A DNA stretch of 64,000 nt from contig NZ_JAAMOZ010000001.1 of NCBI RefSeq assembly GCF_011758645.1, positions 1,116,001 through 1,180,000 of the forward strand, in the 5' to 3' direction. Position numbers and translations under genes: made by a program. Below the pieces are notes generated by a model. The model ran no database searches and had not been told where the DNA came from. It saw nothing but the letters and a program-made list of their open reading frames with translations. This document shows, piece after piece, positions 23,914-31,480 of the stretch (the stretch's first letter is position 1; each line of letters opens with the position of its first letter). The stretch comes from Brooklawnia cerclae. GTDB taxonomy: Bacteria; Actinomycetota; Actinomycetes; Propionibacteriales; Propionibacteriaceae.

Positions 23914-24687
23914 ATGGCAGGACGCTGGAGGGCGCCGCGGCCGGTGGCCACGGCGATCGTGATGGTGATCGGATGCGGGCTGCTGGCGACCGGATGCGCC
24001 GCGCCGCCGGGCGGAAGCGGCGAGAGCGGACAGTCGTCATCGGCGTCCTCCGCAGCGGCCACGGCACTCGACGCACCCTCCACCGCGGTCACGACGAGCG
24101 CGGTGACGTCGTCCGCCACAGCTGCCGAGGGCACCGCGCTGTGCGTCTACGAGGCGAACGGCAATCCGGCGAGGCCGGTGGATCCGCCGCCGTCGAAGGA
24201 TGTGCCGGCGACAGGCACCGTCGTCTACACGCTCGCTCTGAGCGCCGGGGACGTCGCCGTCACCATGGACCGCGCGAAGACCCCGTGCACCGTGAACTCG
24301 TTCGCGGCGCTGGCCAAGCAGGGGTTCTACGACGACACGGCGTGCCACCGGCTCATCGACCAGACCATCTTCATCCTCCAGTGCGGTGATCCCACCGGCA
24401 CAGGCACCGGCGGGCCGGGATACGTCTATGCCGACGAGCTGACCGGCTCCGAGACCTATCCGGCGGGGACGGTGGCCATGGCCAACGCCGAGCAGGCGAA
24501 CACCAATGGGTCGCAGTTCTTCATCGTGTGGGCCGACAGCCCGCTGCCACCCACCTATACGGTCTTCGGGACGATCGACGAGCCCTCCCTGGCGGTGGTG
24601 CAGACCATCGCGTCCCGGGGCGTCTCGCGGGACGAATCACCGAAGCCGATCGCACCGGCGGTCATCGAGCGCGTGAGCGTCGGGTAG
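23914..24687 (+). CDS. Cyclophilin-type peptidyl-prolyl isomerase lipoprotein
   Basis: A 257-residue exported protein. The signal peptide is followed by the lipobox LATGC (Cys at about residue 28), so it should be a lipid-anchored surface protein. A Ser/Ala/Thr-rich linker runs to about residue 75. The cyclophilin domain then covers about residues 95-255, with FYDDTACHRLIDQTIFILQCGD, VAMANAEQANTNGSQFFI and YTVFGTI. The usual catalytic Arg of FHR is present as CHR, and the core motif GSQFF is intact, so activity is likely. It would assist folding of secreted proteins. The gene diverges from the adenosyltransferase gene, 42 bases away. Confidence 0.9.
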   Translation: MAGRWRAPRPVATAIVMVIGCGLLATGCAAPPGGSGESGQSSSASSAAATALDAPSTAVTTSAVTSSATAAEGTALCVYEANGNPARPVDPPPSKDVPATGTVVYTLALSAGDVAVTMDRAKTPCTVNSFAALAKQGFYDDTACHRLIDQTIFILQCGDPTGTGTGGPGYVYADELTGSETYPAGTVAMANAEQANTNGSQFFIVWADSPLPPTYTVFGTIDEPSLAVVQTIASRGVSRDESPKPIAPAVIERVSVG

Positions 24688-24759
24688 GGGAAGCCGATAC
24701 CTGGCCCGATCCGGGGACGGGTTCGACTGCAGACCGAAGCGCAGATCCGAGGAGTCACC

Positions 24760-25548
24760 ATGGCCGATGCGTTGATGCTGATCGATCCCCAGTTCGGTGT
24801 GCACGGGCTCGGGCTGTTGGAGAGCGCGCTGCCGGATGCTCGCACGTGGCCGGCAGCCACCATCAGTTCGATGCGGGCGCTTCCGCAGGCCTACGACGCC
24901 CTGGCCGGGATCCGTGCTGAGGGCGTTCCACCGCGAGTCGTTGTCGCCCGTGCGGCGGGCTGCAACACAGGGTCGCGGCTGCTGGCCGACGGTATCGTCA
25001 CCCGTGTCCTGCTGATCGACCCGGTCGCGACGTCCACCGCCGACGGCGGTTTCAGCGAGGCCGATCGGACCGATAGCCAACTGCTCGCGCGGCTCGAGCA
25101 GTTGGCTAATGGAGCCCCGATCGAGCCGGACCCCGAGGCTCTTGCCATCTGGACCGACCCCCTGATCAAGCGGGGGTTTCTACCTGAGACGGCCTACGGG
25201 GTGCTCGTCCGCGGCATGAGCCGTCGTCCCGAGGCACACGCAAAGCTGGAGGCAGCCCTTCGGGCTGTCGAGAAGCCCCGGCAGCCCTATGACGAGCAGC
25301 GTTGGCCGCCCATGCAGCCCGAGCCCGGCTTCGACTGGCTCGCCGACCTCCGCGACGCCCCGCCCGGCGCGGCGACCATCTGGCTGTCCCATGACAACGT
25401 GGGCCGGCCGCCGACCGCACGGCAGGCCTACTTGACCGCGAGCTTGCCCAACGTCGAGACGGTCATCCAGCCTTGGGATGAGCTCGATTTCTTCGTCGAC
25501 CCGGCGCCGCTGGCCGCCGCGATCCGGGAATGGCTAGGGTCTCGCTGA
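24760..25548 (+). CDS. Unknown protein, possibly a degenerate alpha/beta-hydrolase fold
   Basis: A 262-residue protein without a recognisable family motif. A GAGGAG ribosome binding site precedes the ATG. Alternating hydrophobic strands (MLIDPQFG, RVVVARAAG, TRVLLIDPV, AATIWLSHD) followed by helices suggest a Rossmann-like or alpha/beta-hydrolase fold. No GxSxG nucleophile elbow is visible, and the expected position reads ARAAGCNTG. A late HD pair in WLSHDN and a conserved-looking final segment (NVETVIQPWDELDFF) resemble the end of a hydrolase. There is no signal peptide. It converges with the ECF sigma gene, overlapping by 15 bases. Function unknown. Confidence 0.65.
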   Translation: MADALMLIDPQFGVHGLGLLESALPDARTWPAATISSMRALPQAYDALAGIRAEGVPPRVVVARAAGCNTGSRLLADGIVTRVLLIDPVATSTADGGFSEADRTDSQLLARLEQLANGAPIEPDPEALAIWTDPLIKRGFLPETAYGVLVRGMSRRPEAHAKLEAALRAVEKPRQPYDEQRWPPMQPEPGFDWLADLRDAPPGAATIWLSHDNVGRPPTARQAYLTASLPNVETVIQPWDELDFFVDPAPLAAAIREWLGSR

Positions 25549-26436
25549 CGCGTCGGGACCCCATGCACCGAGTTTGTGGGGATTTCGGACGACCCAGAGT
25601 CGCGCGATGCGTCCGTCGGTGATCTTCGTGGCGATGACGGCGAGCACGTTTCCGTCGGCGATGGCCAGGATTCCGGGTTCCCCGTTGACGGAGACGGGGG
25701 CCGTCCGCAGCCGAGCCTCGTGGACGAGGACATCGCGGAGGAACGCGGCGGCGTCGTCGGGGCCGGCCAGGGGGTCGAGAGCGGCGTGGACGCGACCTCC
25801 GCCGTCGGTGACCATGACGACGTCCGGGTCGAGCACAGCGACCAGCGCCGCGATGTCGCCGCTCGCCCATGCTGCGCGGAATGCCTCGTTGACGCGGCGA
25901 TGCTCAGCCACGGAGACCGCCTGGGAGCGTTCGCGATCGATCCTGCCCCGCGCCGACGACGCCAGCTGACGACAGGCCGCCTGTGTTCGATCGAGAATCT
26001 CGGCGATCTCGGCGAACGAGTAGCCGAACACATCATGGAGGAGCAGGCTGACCCTCTCGGCCGGAGTCATCCGCTCGAGCACGATCATCAGCGCCATCGA
26101 CACCGCCTCAGCCGTCTCGGCGCTCTCGGCCGGGCTCCGGCCTGTCCGGGGAGCGAACACGACGTCCGGAACGGGCTCGGGCAGCCATTGCCCGACGTAG
26201 GTCTCGCGGCGTGCCCGGGCCGAGCGCAACTGGTCGATGCATACTCGCCCCAGGACGCGCCTGCGCCACGCCTGCGGCGCGACGATCTCGGCGCGCTGCC
26301 CCTCGGTGAGCCTCGCCCACCGCGCGAACGTCTCCTGGACGGCGTCCTCGGCATCACTCAGTGTTGCGAGCAGGCGGTACGCGGCCGACCGTAGCCGTAC
26401 CCATTCGTCCTTCTCGGCATCCCCCAGGCTTTCCAT
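25534..26436 (-). CDS. ECF41-type RNA polymerase sigma factor with SnoaL-like C-terminal domain
   Basis: A 300-residue ECF sigma factor. Region 2 is at about residues 10-75 (DAEDAVQETFARW), and region 4 at about 112-170 (MTPAERVSLLLHDVFGYSFAEIAEIL). Between them lies WLPEP (84-88), the linker motif typical of ECF41. The C-terminal 120 residues form a SnoaL/NTF2-like domain with DGGGR (211-215) and NPHKL (285-289; NPDKL in most members). In this group the C-terminal domain replaces an anti-sigma factor and controls activity. The ATG at 26436 is chosen because the core begins there and upstream sequence holds a promoter. The divergent monooxygenase-fold gene shares a matching promoter, so it is the probable target. 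Confidence 0.9.
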   Translation of the reverse strand: MESLGDAEKDEWVRLRSAAYRLLATLSDAEDAVQETFARWARLTEGQRAEIVAPQAWRRRVLGRVCIDQLRSARARRETYVGQWLPEPVPDVVFAPRTGRSPAESAETAEAVSMALMIVLERMTPAERVSLLLHDVFGYSFAEIAEILDRTQAACRQLASSARGRIDRERSQAVSVAEHRRVNEAFRAAWASGDIAALVAVLDPDVVMVTDGGGRVHAALDPLAGPDDAAAFLRDVLVHEARLRTAPVSVNGEPGILAIADGNVLAVIATKITDGRIARLWVVRNPHKLGAWGPDASARP

Positions 26437-26497
26437 CGCGGCTTCGACCCCTTCTTCCGGCGAGTGGACCGCGGGCGTGTTGCGTACCCATCGAAAT

Positions 26498-26522
26498 GAC
26501 GAGGCAGCCCGGCGAAACGTCA
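26498..26522 (-). promoter_or_regulatory. Putative ECF promoter of the sigma gene (TGACGTT-N14-CGTC)
   Basis: On the minus strand TGACGTT (26522-26516) is followed after 14 bases by CGTC (26501-26498) within TGCCTCGTCA. The same elements with the same spacing occur on the plus strand at 26550-26574. A CGTC -10 is characteristic of ECF41 promoters; the known -35 consensus is TGTCACA-like. The arrangement suggests autoregulation of the sigma gene. Confidence 0.5.
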
Positions 26523-26549
26523 GGTGGGGCTGTGGTCGACCTGGCTGTC

Positions 26550-26574
26550 TGACGTTCCCGCCCCGTGCGTCGTC
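26550..26574 (+). promoter_or_regulatory. Putative ECF promoter of the monooxygenase-fold gene (TGACGTT-N14-CGTC)
   Basis: TGACGTT (26550-26556) and CGTC (26571-26574) within TGCGTCGTCA match the divergent sigma-gene promoter in both elements and spacing. Transcription would begin near 26582, giving a leader of about 45 bases with a GGAAGG ribosome binding site before 26627. Confidence 0.5.
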
Positions 26575-26626
26575 AACATTACGGGCGCGATCGGCGTCCG
26601 GAACCGAACAGGAAGGACCATGCGCA

Positions 26627-26944
26627 ATGAGTAGTAGTAGTACACCCGAGGTCGGCGCGACGTTCGTCAACATCATCGAGACCGCCCCCGAGACCCAGCA
26701 GCAGGTGATCGACATCCTCAAGGAGGGCACCGAACGGGTCATCAGCCGTATGCCCGGCTTCATCTCCGTCACGTTGTACGCCGCCCGGGACGGCCGGCAC
26801 GTCATCAACCTTGCCACCTGGGAGCACCCGGAGGACGTGCGCAACGTGCAGACCGATCCCGAGTCCGCAGCGTTCGCGAAACGCACTGCCCAGATCGCCG
26901 AGGCGACGCCAGGCCTCTACACGGTGGTCGGCCGGTACCGCTGA
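26627..26944 (+). CDS. Antibiotic biosynthesis monooxygenase (ABM) domain protein
   Basis: A 105-residue single-domain protein of the ABM/dimeric alpha-beta barrel fold. FVNIIETAPETQQQVIDILKEG begins the first strand and helix, and MPGFISVTLYAARDGRHVINLATWEHPEDV is the core of the domain. Related small proteins act as cofactor-less monooxygenases on quinols, as heme-degrading enzymes, or only as dimeric binding proteins. The first codons are a run of Ser codons (AGTAGTAGTAGT). It diverges from the ECF41 sigma gene and has a matching promoter, so it is likely the sigma factor's target. Its end is 11 bases from the convergent hydrolase gene. The substrate is unknown. Confidence 0.83.
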   Translation: MSSSSTPEVGATFVNIIETAPETQQQVIDILKEGTERVISRMPGFISVTLYAARDGRHVINLATWEHPEDVRNVQTDPESAAFAKRTAQIAEATPGLYTVVGRYR

Positions 26945-26955
26945 TCCTCAGGCGC

Positions 26956-27774
26956 TCACTCGTCGATGAAAGCCGCGAGGGCGTCCGCGAACGCCCGGGG
27001 CTGATCGGCGTGCACCCAGTGCCCGGCGCCAGGGATCACCTGGAGGCGCGTGTTCGGGAAATAGCCGCGCATGGCCTGTTCGTGGCGGTGGGGGAGCAGT
27101 GAGGAAAGCTCGCCGACGAGCCACAGCACCGGGCCGTCCCAGTGGGCGCCCGGCAGGTCGGGCCAGCCCGACATGAGTGGCATCGATCGTCGCAGCAGGT
27201 CGAGGTTCGGCAGCCAGTGCCAGCCCTGCCCGTTCTCGCCGCGGTGGAGACTCTGGAGCAGGAACGACCGTGTGATGTCGTTCGGCACCGCGGGACGCAT
27301 CGCGGCATCGGCGTCGGCCCGCGAGGTGAGGGACGCCAGGTCGAGCGCTGCCATCGCATCGGCGTAGTGCTGGAACTCCTCGGGGTTCCCGGTGTTCGCC
27401 GGTGCGATGTCGACGACCACGAGCTTGCGGATCAGGTCGGGGCGATCGAGCGCCAGGCGCATCACGACCTTGCCGCCCATGGAATGCCCGAGGAGGACGA
27501 CCGGCTGCTCGCGGGCACCGCGTGCCTCGAGGTCGGCGGCCAGCATGCCGGCGAAAAGGCCGTAGTCGAACTCCTGCGTCCAGGGCGAGCGGCCGTGGTT
27601 GGGTAGGTCGACGAGCAGGCTGGTCGCCTGGTCTGCGAGCGTCTTGGCGATCGTGCCGAAGTTGCGTCCCTGGCCGAACAGGCCGTGGACGAACACCAGC
27701 CGGGCCGGTCCGGTTCCGATGGTCAGGGTGTTGAGGACGGGCGCTGGGCCCAGGGGCTCGTGGGGTGTCGTCAT
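26956..27774 (-). CDS. Alpha/beta hydrolase, YbfF/esterase-like
   Basis: A 272-residue alpha/beta hydrolase. [13 protein letters not shown] is the oxyanion-hole segment, the nucleophile elbow is [10 protein letters not shown] with Ser, an Asp/Glu lies in LWLVGELSS, and the catalytic His is in [13 protein letters not shown]. The pattern ([19 protein letters not shown]) fits YbfF-like acyl-ester or acyl-CoA hydrolases. The ATG at 27774 overlaps the end of the small zinc-binding protein gene (ATGA), so both are made from the same transcript. The substrate is not known. Confidence 0.88.
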   Translation of the reverse strand: MTTPHEPLGPAPVLNTLTIGTGPARLVFVHGLFGQGRNFGTIAKTLADQATSLLVDLPNHGRSPWTQEFDYGLFAGMLAADLEARGAREQPVVLLGHSMGGKVVMRLALDRPDLIRKLVVVDIAPANTGNPEEFQHYADAMAALDLASLTSRADADAAMRPAVPNDITRSFLLQSLHRGENGQGWHWLPNLDLLRRSMPLMSGWPDLPGAHWDGPVLWLVGELSSLLPHRHEQAMRGYFPNTRLQVIPGAGHWVHADQPRAFADALAAFIDE

Positions 27775-28043
27775 GGCCTGGCGTTCCAGCAGGCCGTGTG
27801 GAAGTGGCGGCGGAACTCCACCCCCGAGGTCGACCCGATGGGCGGGGTGTGGGGCCAGGCGACCACATGGGCGACGCCGGGCGGGATCGTCCGCAGGCAT
27901 CCGGGGCAGGTGTACGACTTCACCGCGTTCTCCGGCCGGACGTGGCGCACGACCCACAGGCCGTCGGCCTTGTGGGCGGACGACTGGTCGGCGATGCGCA
28001 GCGGACGGGCAGGCCGCAGGTGCTTGCTGGGACGACGGGCCAC
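27771..28043 (-). CDS. Small zinc-ribbon-like actinobacterial protein beside nucS
   Basis: A 90-residue protein with CPGC (in [21 protein letters not shown]) and a His/Cys pair (RRHFHTACW), a probable zinc site. The Arg/Lys-rich start ([16 protein letters not shown]) suggests nucleic-acid contact. Similar proteins are common in actinobacteria, often mislabelled ATP/GTP-binding, and frequently lie next to nucS. The GTG at 28043 has a TAGGCT -10 six bases upstream and no ribosome binding site, so it should be leaderless. It is divergent from nucS by 42 bases and overlaps the hydrolase gene downstream. Function unknown. Confidence 0.78.
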   Translation of the reverse strand: MARRPSKHLRPARPLRIADQSSAHKADGLWVVRHVRPENAVKSYTCPGCLRTIPPGVAHVVAWPHTPPIGSTSGVEFRRHFHTACWNARP

Positions 28044-28049
28044 GCCACA

Positions 28050-28078
28050 AGCCTAGCCCGCGGCTCGTCGGGTAGGTT
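28050..28078. promoter_or_regulatory. Divergent leaderless promoters of nucS and the zinc-ribbon gene
   Basis: TAGGCT on the minus strand (28055-28050) lies 6 bases before the GTG at 28043. TAGGTT on the plus strand (28073-28078) lies 7 bases before the GTG at 28086. The two -10 boxes are 17 bases apart, so each promoter's -35 region falls on or next to the other's -10. Transcription in the two directions is probably mutually exclusive. Confidence 0.5.
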
Positions 28079-28085
28079 GGGGCGC

Positions 28086-28799
28086 GTGCGTGTGGTGATC
28101 GCGGAATGCCAGGTGGATTACGGCGGAAGACTGACGGCGCATCTGCCGATGGCCCGGCGGCTCATCATGGTGAAGGCCGACGGGTCGGTGTCCGTGCATG
28201 CCGACGACCGTGCCTACAAGCCGCTCAACTGGATGAGCGCACCCTGCACGCTCACCGTCCTCGCGGCCTCGGAGGCAGACCTGGACGCCACGACGTCGGA
28301 TGTCGACGAGCGTGTCACCGAGGTGTGGGCGGTGCGAGGACGCAACGGCGACACCCTGCAGATCAGCGTCGGACGGGTGGAACTCGACCAGACCTTCGAC
28401 CTGGGCGTCGATCCCGGGTTGCAGAAGGACGGTGTGGAGGCACACCTGCAGGCGCTGCTCGCCGACAACCCCGCTACGTTCGGTGACGGTTGGACTCTGG
28501 TGCAACGCGAGTACATGACAGCGATCGGCCCTGTCGACCTGCTGTGCCGGGACGACACCGGCGCCTACGTGGCGATCGAGGTCAAGCGGCGCGGCGAGAT
28601 CGACGGGGTGGAGCAACTCACCCGCTATCTCGACCTGATGAACCGCGACCCGCTGCTCGGATCGGTGCGTGGCGTGTTCGCGGCCCAGCAGATCAAACCC
28701 CAGGCGAGGACGCTGGCCACCGACCGCGGGATCGCCTGCGTCGTGGTCGACTACGACGCCCTGCGCGGCATCGACAACGCCGACGACCGGCTCTTCTAG
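28086..28799 (+). CDS. nucS: Mismatch-specific endonuclease NucS/EndoMS
   Basis: A 237-residue NucS, the nuclease that starts the MutS/MutL-independent mismatch repair of actinobacteria by cutting both strands at mismatches. The N-terminal DNA-binding/dimer domain ([34 protein letters not shown]) and the C-terminal restriction-fold domain are complete. The catalytic residues are D151 (GPVDLLC), E165 and K167 (AIEVKRR). The extreme C-terminus DDRLF ends in LF, the type of tail that binds the replication sliding clamp in homologues. The GTG start is leaderless. The TAG stop lies at the very edge of a palindromic 115-bp repeat, which apparently inserted at CTAG without damaging the protein. Confidence 0.95.
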   Translation: MRVVIAECQVDYGGRLTAHLPMARRLIMVKADGSVSVHADDRAYKPLNWMSAPCTLTVLAASEADLDATTSDVDERVTEVWAVRGRNGDTLQISVGRVELDQTFDLGVDPGLQKDGVEAHLQALLADNPATFGDGWTLVQREYMTAIGPVDLLCRDDTGAYVAIEVKRRGEIDGVEQLTRYLDLMNRDPLLGSVRGVFAAQQIKPQARTLATDRGIACVVVDYDALRGIDNADDRLF

Positions 28800-28911
28800 G
28801 GAAACGCTGATCAACGATCCCTGAGCCTGTCGAAGGGTCGTGGAACTGCCGTCCGGAAACGGGCTTCGACAGGCTCAGCCAGCGTTGCCCGCATTGATCA
28901 GTGATTCCCTA
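28797..28911. repeat. MITE-like 115-bp palindromic element at the nucS stop codon
   Basis: The two ends are inverted copies: CTAGGGAAACGCTGATCAA on the left, and the same pattern with few changes on the right when reversed (TAGGGAATCACTGATCAA). Inner arms contain CCTGAGCCTGTCGAAGG and its complement CTTCGACAGGCTCAG. There is no coding capacity. The outermost CTAG is present on both sides, which fits a 4-bp target duplication, as produced by IS5-like elements. It reads like a non-autonomous mobile element; the parent transposase is not in the window. Confidence 0.65.
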
Positions 28912-28913
28912 GC
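28908..28913. repeat. Target-site copy CCTAGC flanking the IS481 element (left)
   Basis: CCTAGC borders the left end of the insertion sequence, and CCTAGG (30008-30013) borders the right end. IS481 elements are known to insert at NCTAGN and duplicate six bases. The last base differs between the two copies, so one has mutated or the duplication is five bases. Confidence 0.6.
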
Positions 28914-29910
28914 TGTACTTCCCTGTGAGGTTGTGAACGCGGGTTGAGGGGGTCTGGCCGCCGATCCCGGTGTGGGGTCGGTGGTGATTGTAGTAGTGGA
29001 GCCAGTCGGTGTAGGCCTGTTCGCGTTCGGTCTCGCTGGTGTAGGGCATGGCGTAGGCCCACTCGGCTGCCAGGGTGCGGTTGAACCGTTCGACCTTGCC
29101 GTTGGTCTGTGGCCGGTATGGGCGGGTTCGCTTGTGTTTGATGTCTTGGCTGAGGGCTTCAGCGAAGGCGTGAGAGCGGTAGCAGGCACCGTTGTCGGTC
29201 ATCACTGCGCTCACCCGGATTCCGAGGCTGGTGAAGAACGCGTTCGCGCGGATCCAGAACCCGGCAGCGGTTTCTTTACGCTCGTCATCAAGGATTTCTG
29301 AGTACGCGATCCGAGAGTGGTCATCGACAGCGTGGTGGAGGTATCGGTAGCCGCGTGAGGGGGTTGCTTTCGTTCGAGCAGCGCGTACTCGGGATACCGC
29401 CACGGCCCTGGCCTGGTCGGAATCGCGTCCGTGGACCCGCCAGCCTCCGCCGTCGGGGAGCCGGCCGAGTTTCTTGATGTCGACGTGGACCAACTCTCCG
29501 GGGGTGTTCTTCTCGTAGCGGCGTGGCTGGGGTCGACGCACCGGCAGACCCGTGGCCTGATCCAGATGGGCTAACAGCGGCATCTGGTAACGGGCCAGGA
29601 CCCGCCCGACAGTGGAACGAGGTATCCCCAGGTGATAGCCGATGCGGTGGGGACCCCACCGATGGGTGAACCGTAACCCGATGATCCGACGTTCCGTCCG
29701 TGTCGGCAGGCGGGCTGGGCTGTGGTGAGGACGCGAGCTACGGTCGGTCAACGGCAACCCAGCCCGGTACCGGTCAGCCCACCGCTTCGCGGTCACTGGA
29801 GCGACCTGGAACCGCTCCGCCGCACGGCGCAGGCTCCACCCGTCCTCCACAATGCAGCGGGCAAGCCGGACACGGCCAGCAGGGGTCAGTGGTGCGTTAG
29901 CGTGGGTCAC
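28909..29910 (-). CDS. IS481 family transposase
   Basis: A 333-residue transposase. The N-terminal helix-turn-helix is at about residues 10-60 (GWSLRRAAERFQVAPVTAKRWADRY). The DDE catalytic core has Asp in VHVDIKKLGRL, Asp in AVMTDNGACY, and Glu in NGKVERFNRTL. The start is taken as the GTG at 29910 (THANAPLTPAGR), the usual IS481 beginning, rather than the ORF's upstream extension. The stop codon TAG is not inside the element; it is formed by the CTAG of the target site. The reading frame is intact, so the element may be active. Codon usage and GC are slightly different from the neighbours. Confidence 0.93.
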   Translation of the reverse strand: MTHANAPLTPAGRVRLARCIVEDGWSLRRAAERFQVAPVTAKRWADRYRAGLPLTDRSSRPHHSPARLPTRTERRIIGLRFTHRWGPHRIGYHLGIPRSTVGRVLARYQMPLLAHLDQATGLPVRRPQPRRYEKNTPGELVHVDIKKLGRLPDGGGWRVHGRDSDQARAVAVSRVRAARTKATPSRGYRYLHHAVDDHSRIAYSEILDDERKETAAGFWIRANAFFTSLGIRVSAVMTDNGACYRSHAFAEALSQDIKHKRTRPYRPQTNGKVERFNRTLAAEWAYAMPYTSETEREQAYTDWLHYYNHHRPHTGIGGQTPSTRVHNLTGKYS

Positions 29911-30007
29911 GGAGGCCTCCGGTTTCAGCGATGCGAGTGTGGTAACCCACATCCTGCCGGAGGCCTCCCCCTCAACTCAGCCATTCACAACGTTCCGAGG
30001 AAGTACA
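28914..30007 (-). mobile_element. IS481 family insertion sequence (1094 bp, intact)
   Basis: Imperfect 26-bp terminal inverted repeats begin TGTACTTCC at 28914 and end with the complement GGAAGTACA at 30007. They share about 20 of 26 positions, including an inner GTTGTGAA block. One transposase gene fills the element on the minus strand. It is bordered by CCTAG on both sides and lies directly against the MITE-like palindrome, whose right end supplied the CTAG target. The insertion separates nucS from the DivIVA-like gene and disrupts neither. Confidence 0.9.
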
Positions 30008-30013
30008 CCTAGG
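30008..30013. repeat. Target-site copy CCTAGG flanking the IS481 element (right)
   Basis: Right-hand partner of the CCTAGC at 28908-28913; five of six bases agree. Confidence 0.6.
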
Positions 30014-30033
30014 CTTCCCGCGGTGCTGACGGG

Positions 30034-31404
30034 TCAGACCTCGGGACGACGGCTCGCCGGGCGCGCGGAGCTCGCCGGGTCCGGCTTCCCGATGACCATC
30101 GTCTGCTCGACGTCGGCGGTCTCCTCGGCTTCGGGTTCCACGCGTTCGATGACCGCCGTCCGATCGGTGTCCGGCGGGGCGAGAACCGTGGTGGGCTCGT
30201 TGGCCTGCGCGACCTTCGTGGCAGAGCCGGACGCCAGCCATTGCGCATCCGACTCGGGCTCGACCGGCTCCTGATCGTCCGCCTCGGCCGTGAACGGATC
30301 GGCATCGGGGTAGTCCTTGGTGGCGGTCTCGGCCAGCTGACGGAGGTTGCCCATCTGCGCGACGATCGCATCCTTGCGCTGGAGCAGCGCGCTGACCTCG
30401 CGCTCGATCTGCTCCTTGCGCCAGGCGAACTGCTCCTCCAGCCGGTCCTTCATCATCGCGGCCTGCCGGTGGGCAGCGGCGATCTGGGTTTCCGACTCGC
30501 GTGCGGCCTGGGCGCGCACCTGCTCGGCGGCGGCCATCGACTCCGACCGGATGCGCGCGGCCTGCTCGGTCGCCTCGGCGACGCGCTTGGCGGCCTCGTC
30601 CGCCTGCTGCCGGGAGTTGGCCATGAGGTTCTCGACCTCGCTGGAGAACCGCTGCGACTCGGCCTTGGCCGCGTCCAGCAGCTTCTGTGCCTCCTCCTGC
30701 GCCTGCTGGCGAATCTGCTCGGCCTGGGTGCGCGCCTCGCTCAGCAGTTGCTCGGCCTCGGCACGCGCCTTCACCCTGGTCTGCTCGGCCTCGCCCGCCG
30801 ACTGGTCCGTCAGCTGACGGGCGGCCGCCTGCGCCTGGGCGGAGCTGACGGCACTGTTGTGCTTGGTCTCCTCGAGCAGAGCCTGCGCCTGGGCCCGGGC
30901 GGCGTCGAGGGTGGCCTGGGCGTCCCGCTTGGTCGCCTCCCGGGCTTCTTCGCACTCGCGATCGAGCTGCTCACGCATCGTCCGCAGGCTGGCCAGCGTG
31001 GCGACGCGGATGTCGTCCGCCTCGGTCTGGGCGCTGGCGCGCAGGTCGGCGGCGACCCGCCGCCCCTCCTCCTTGATGCGTTCGGCCTCGACACCGGACT
31101 TGCTCACGAGGTCCTGCGCCTGTGCCTCGGCGGCCCGCAGCATGGCGGCCGCATGCGCGCCCAGCCGGGTGTAGTCGGTGGTGCCGCTCGTCTGCTGGAT
31201 CGTCGCCATCTCACGCCGCAGGTGCCGGGCGAGTTGGCGCAGGGTCGAGACCTGCTGCTCGATGTCGCGAACGTAGCTGTCGACCGTGGCCCGATCGTAG
31301 CCGAGCATGGCGTGCGGAAAGCTCCCGGCGGCGCTCGCCCGGTCGTCGAACAGATTGAGGCCGGTCTCCTCCGTGAACTCCTCTTCCGGGTTGGTCTGGG
31401 TCAT
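30034..31404 (-). CDS. DivIVA-like coiled-coil protein
   Basis: A 456-residue protein. Residues about 30-65 (AMLGYDRATVDSYVRDIEQQVSTL) resemble the DivIVA lipid-binding domain, which places such proteins at curved membrane or poles. A very long coiled coil follows from about residue 60 to 385, rich in Ala, Glu, Gln and Arg (EQTRVKARAEAEQLLSEART, AARIRSESMAAAEQVRAQ), like Wag31, Scy or FilP of actinobacteria. The last 75 residues are acidic and Pro/Thr rich. It is likely a cytoskeletal scaffold in polar growth or division. The ATG at 31404 begins the protein MTQTNPEEEF; longer forms have no support. The IS481 element starts 27 bases after its stop. Confidence 0.78.
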   Translation of the reverse strand: MTQTNPEEEFTEETGLNLFDDRASAAGSFPHAMLGYDRATVDSYVRDIEQQVSTLRQLARHLRREMATIQQTSGTTDYTRLGAHAAAMLRAAEAQAQDLVSKSGVEAERIKEEGRRVAADLRASAQTEADDIRVATLASLRTMREQLDRECEEAREATKRDAQATLDAARAQAQALLEETKHNSAVSSAQAQAAARQLTDQSAGEAEQTRVKARAEAEQLLSEARTQAEQIRQQAQEEAQKLLDAAKAESQRFSSEVENLMANSRQQADEAAKRVAEATEQAARIRSESMAAAEQVRAQAARESETQIAAAHRQAAMMKDRLEEQFAWRKEQIEREVSALLQRKDAIVAQMGNLRQLAETATKDYPDADPFTAEADDQEPVEPESDAQWLASGSATKVAQANEPTTVLAPPDTDRTAVIERVEPEAEETADVEQTMVIGKPDPASSARPASRRPEV

Positions 31405-31480
31405 CGCATGCTCCCTCGTCTCATCTCGTGCGCTTCCCAGTCTGCCGCACGAACCTGTCGGCTCCGGCAGGCTCCCCGGG

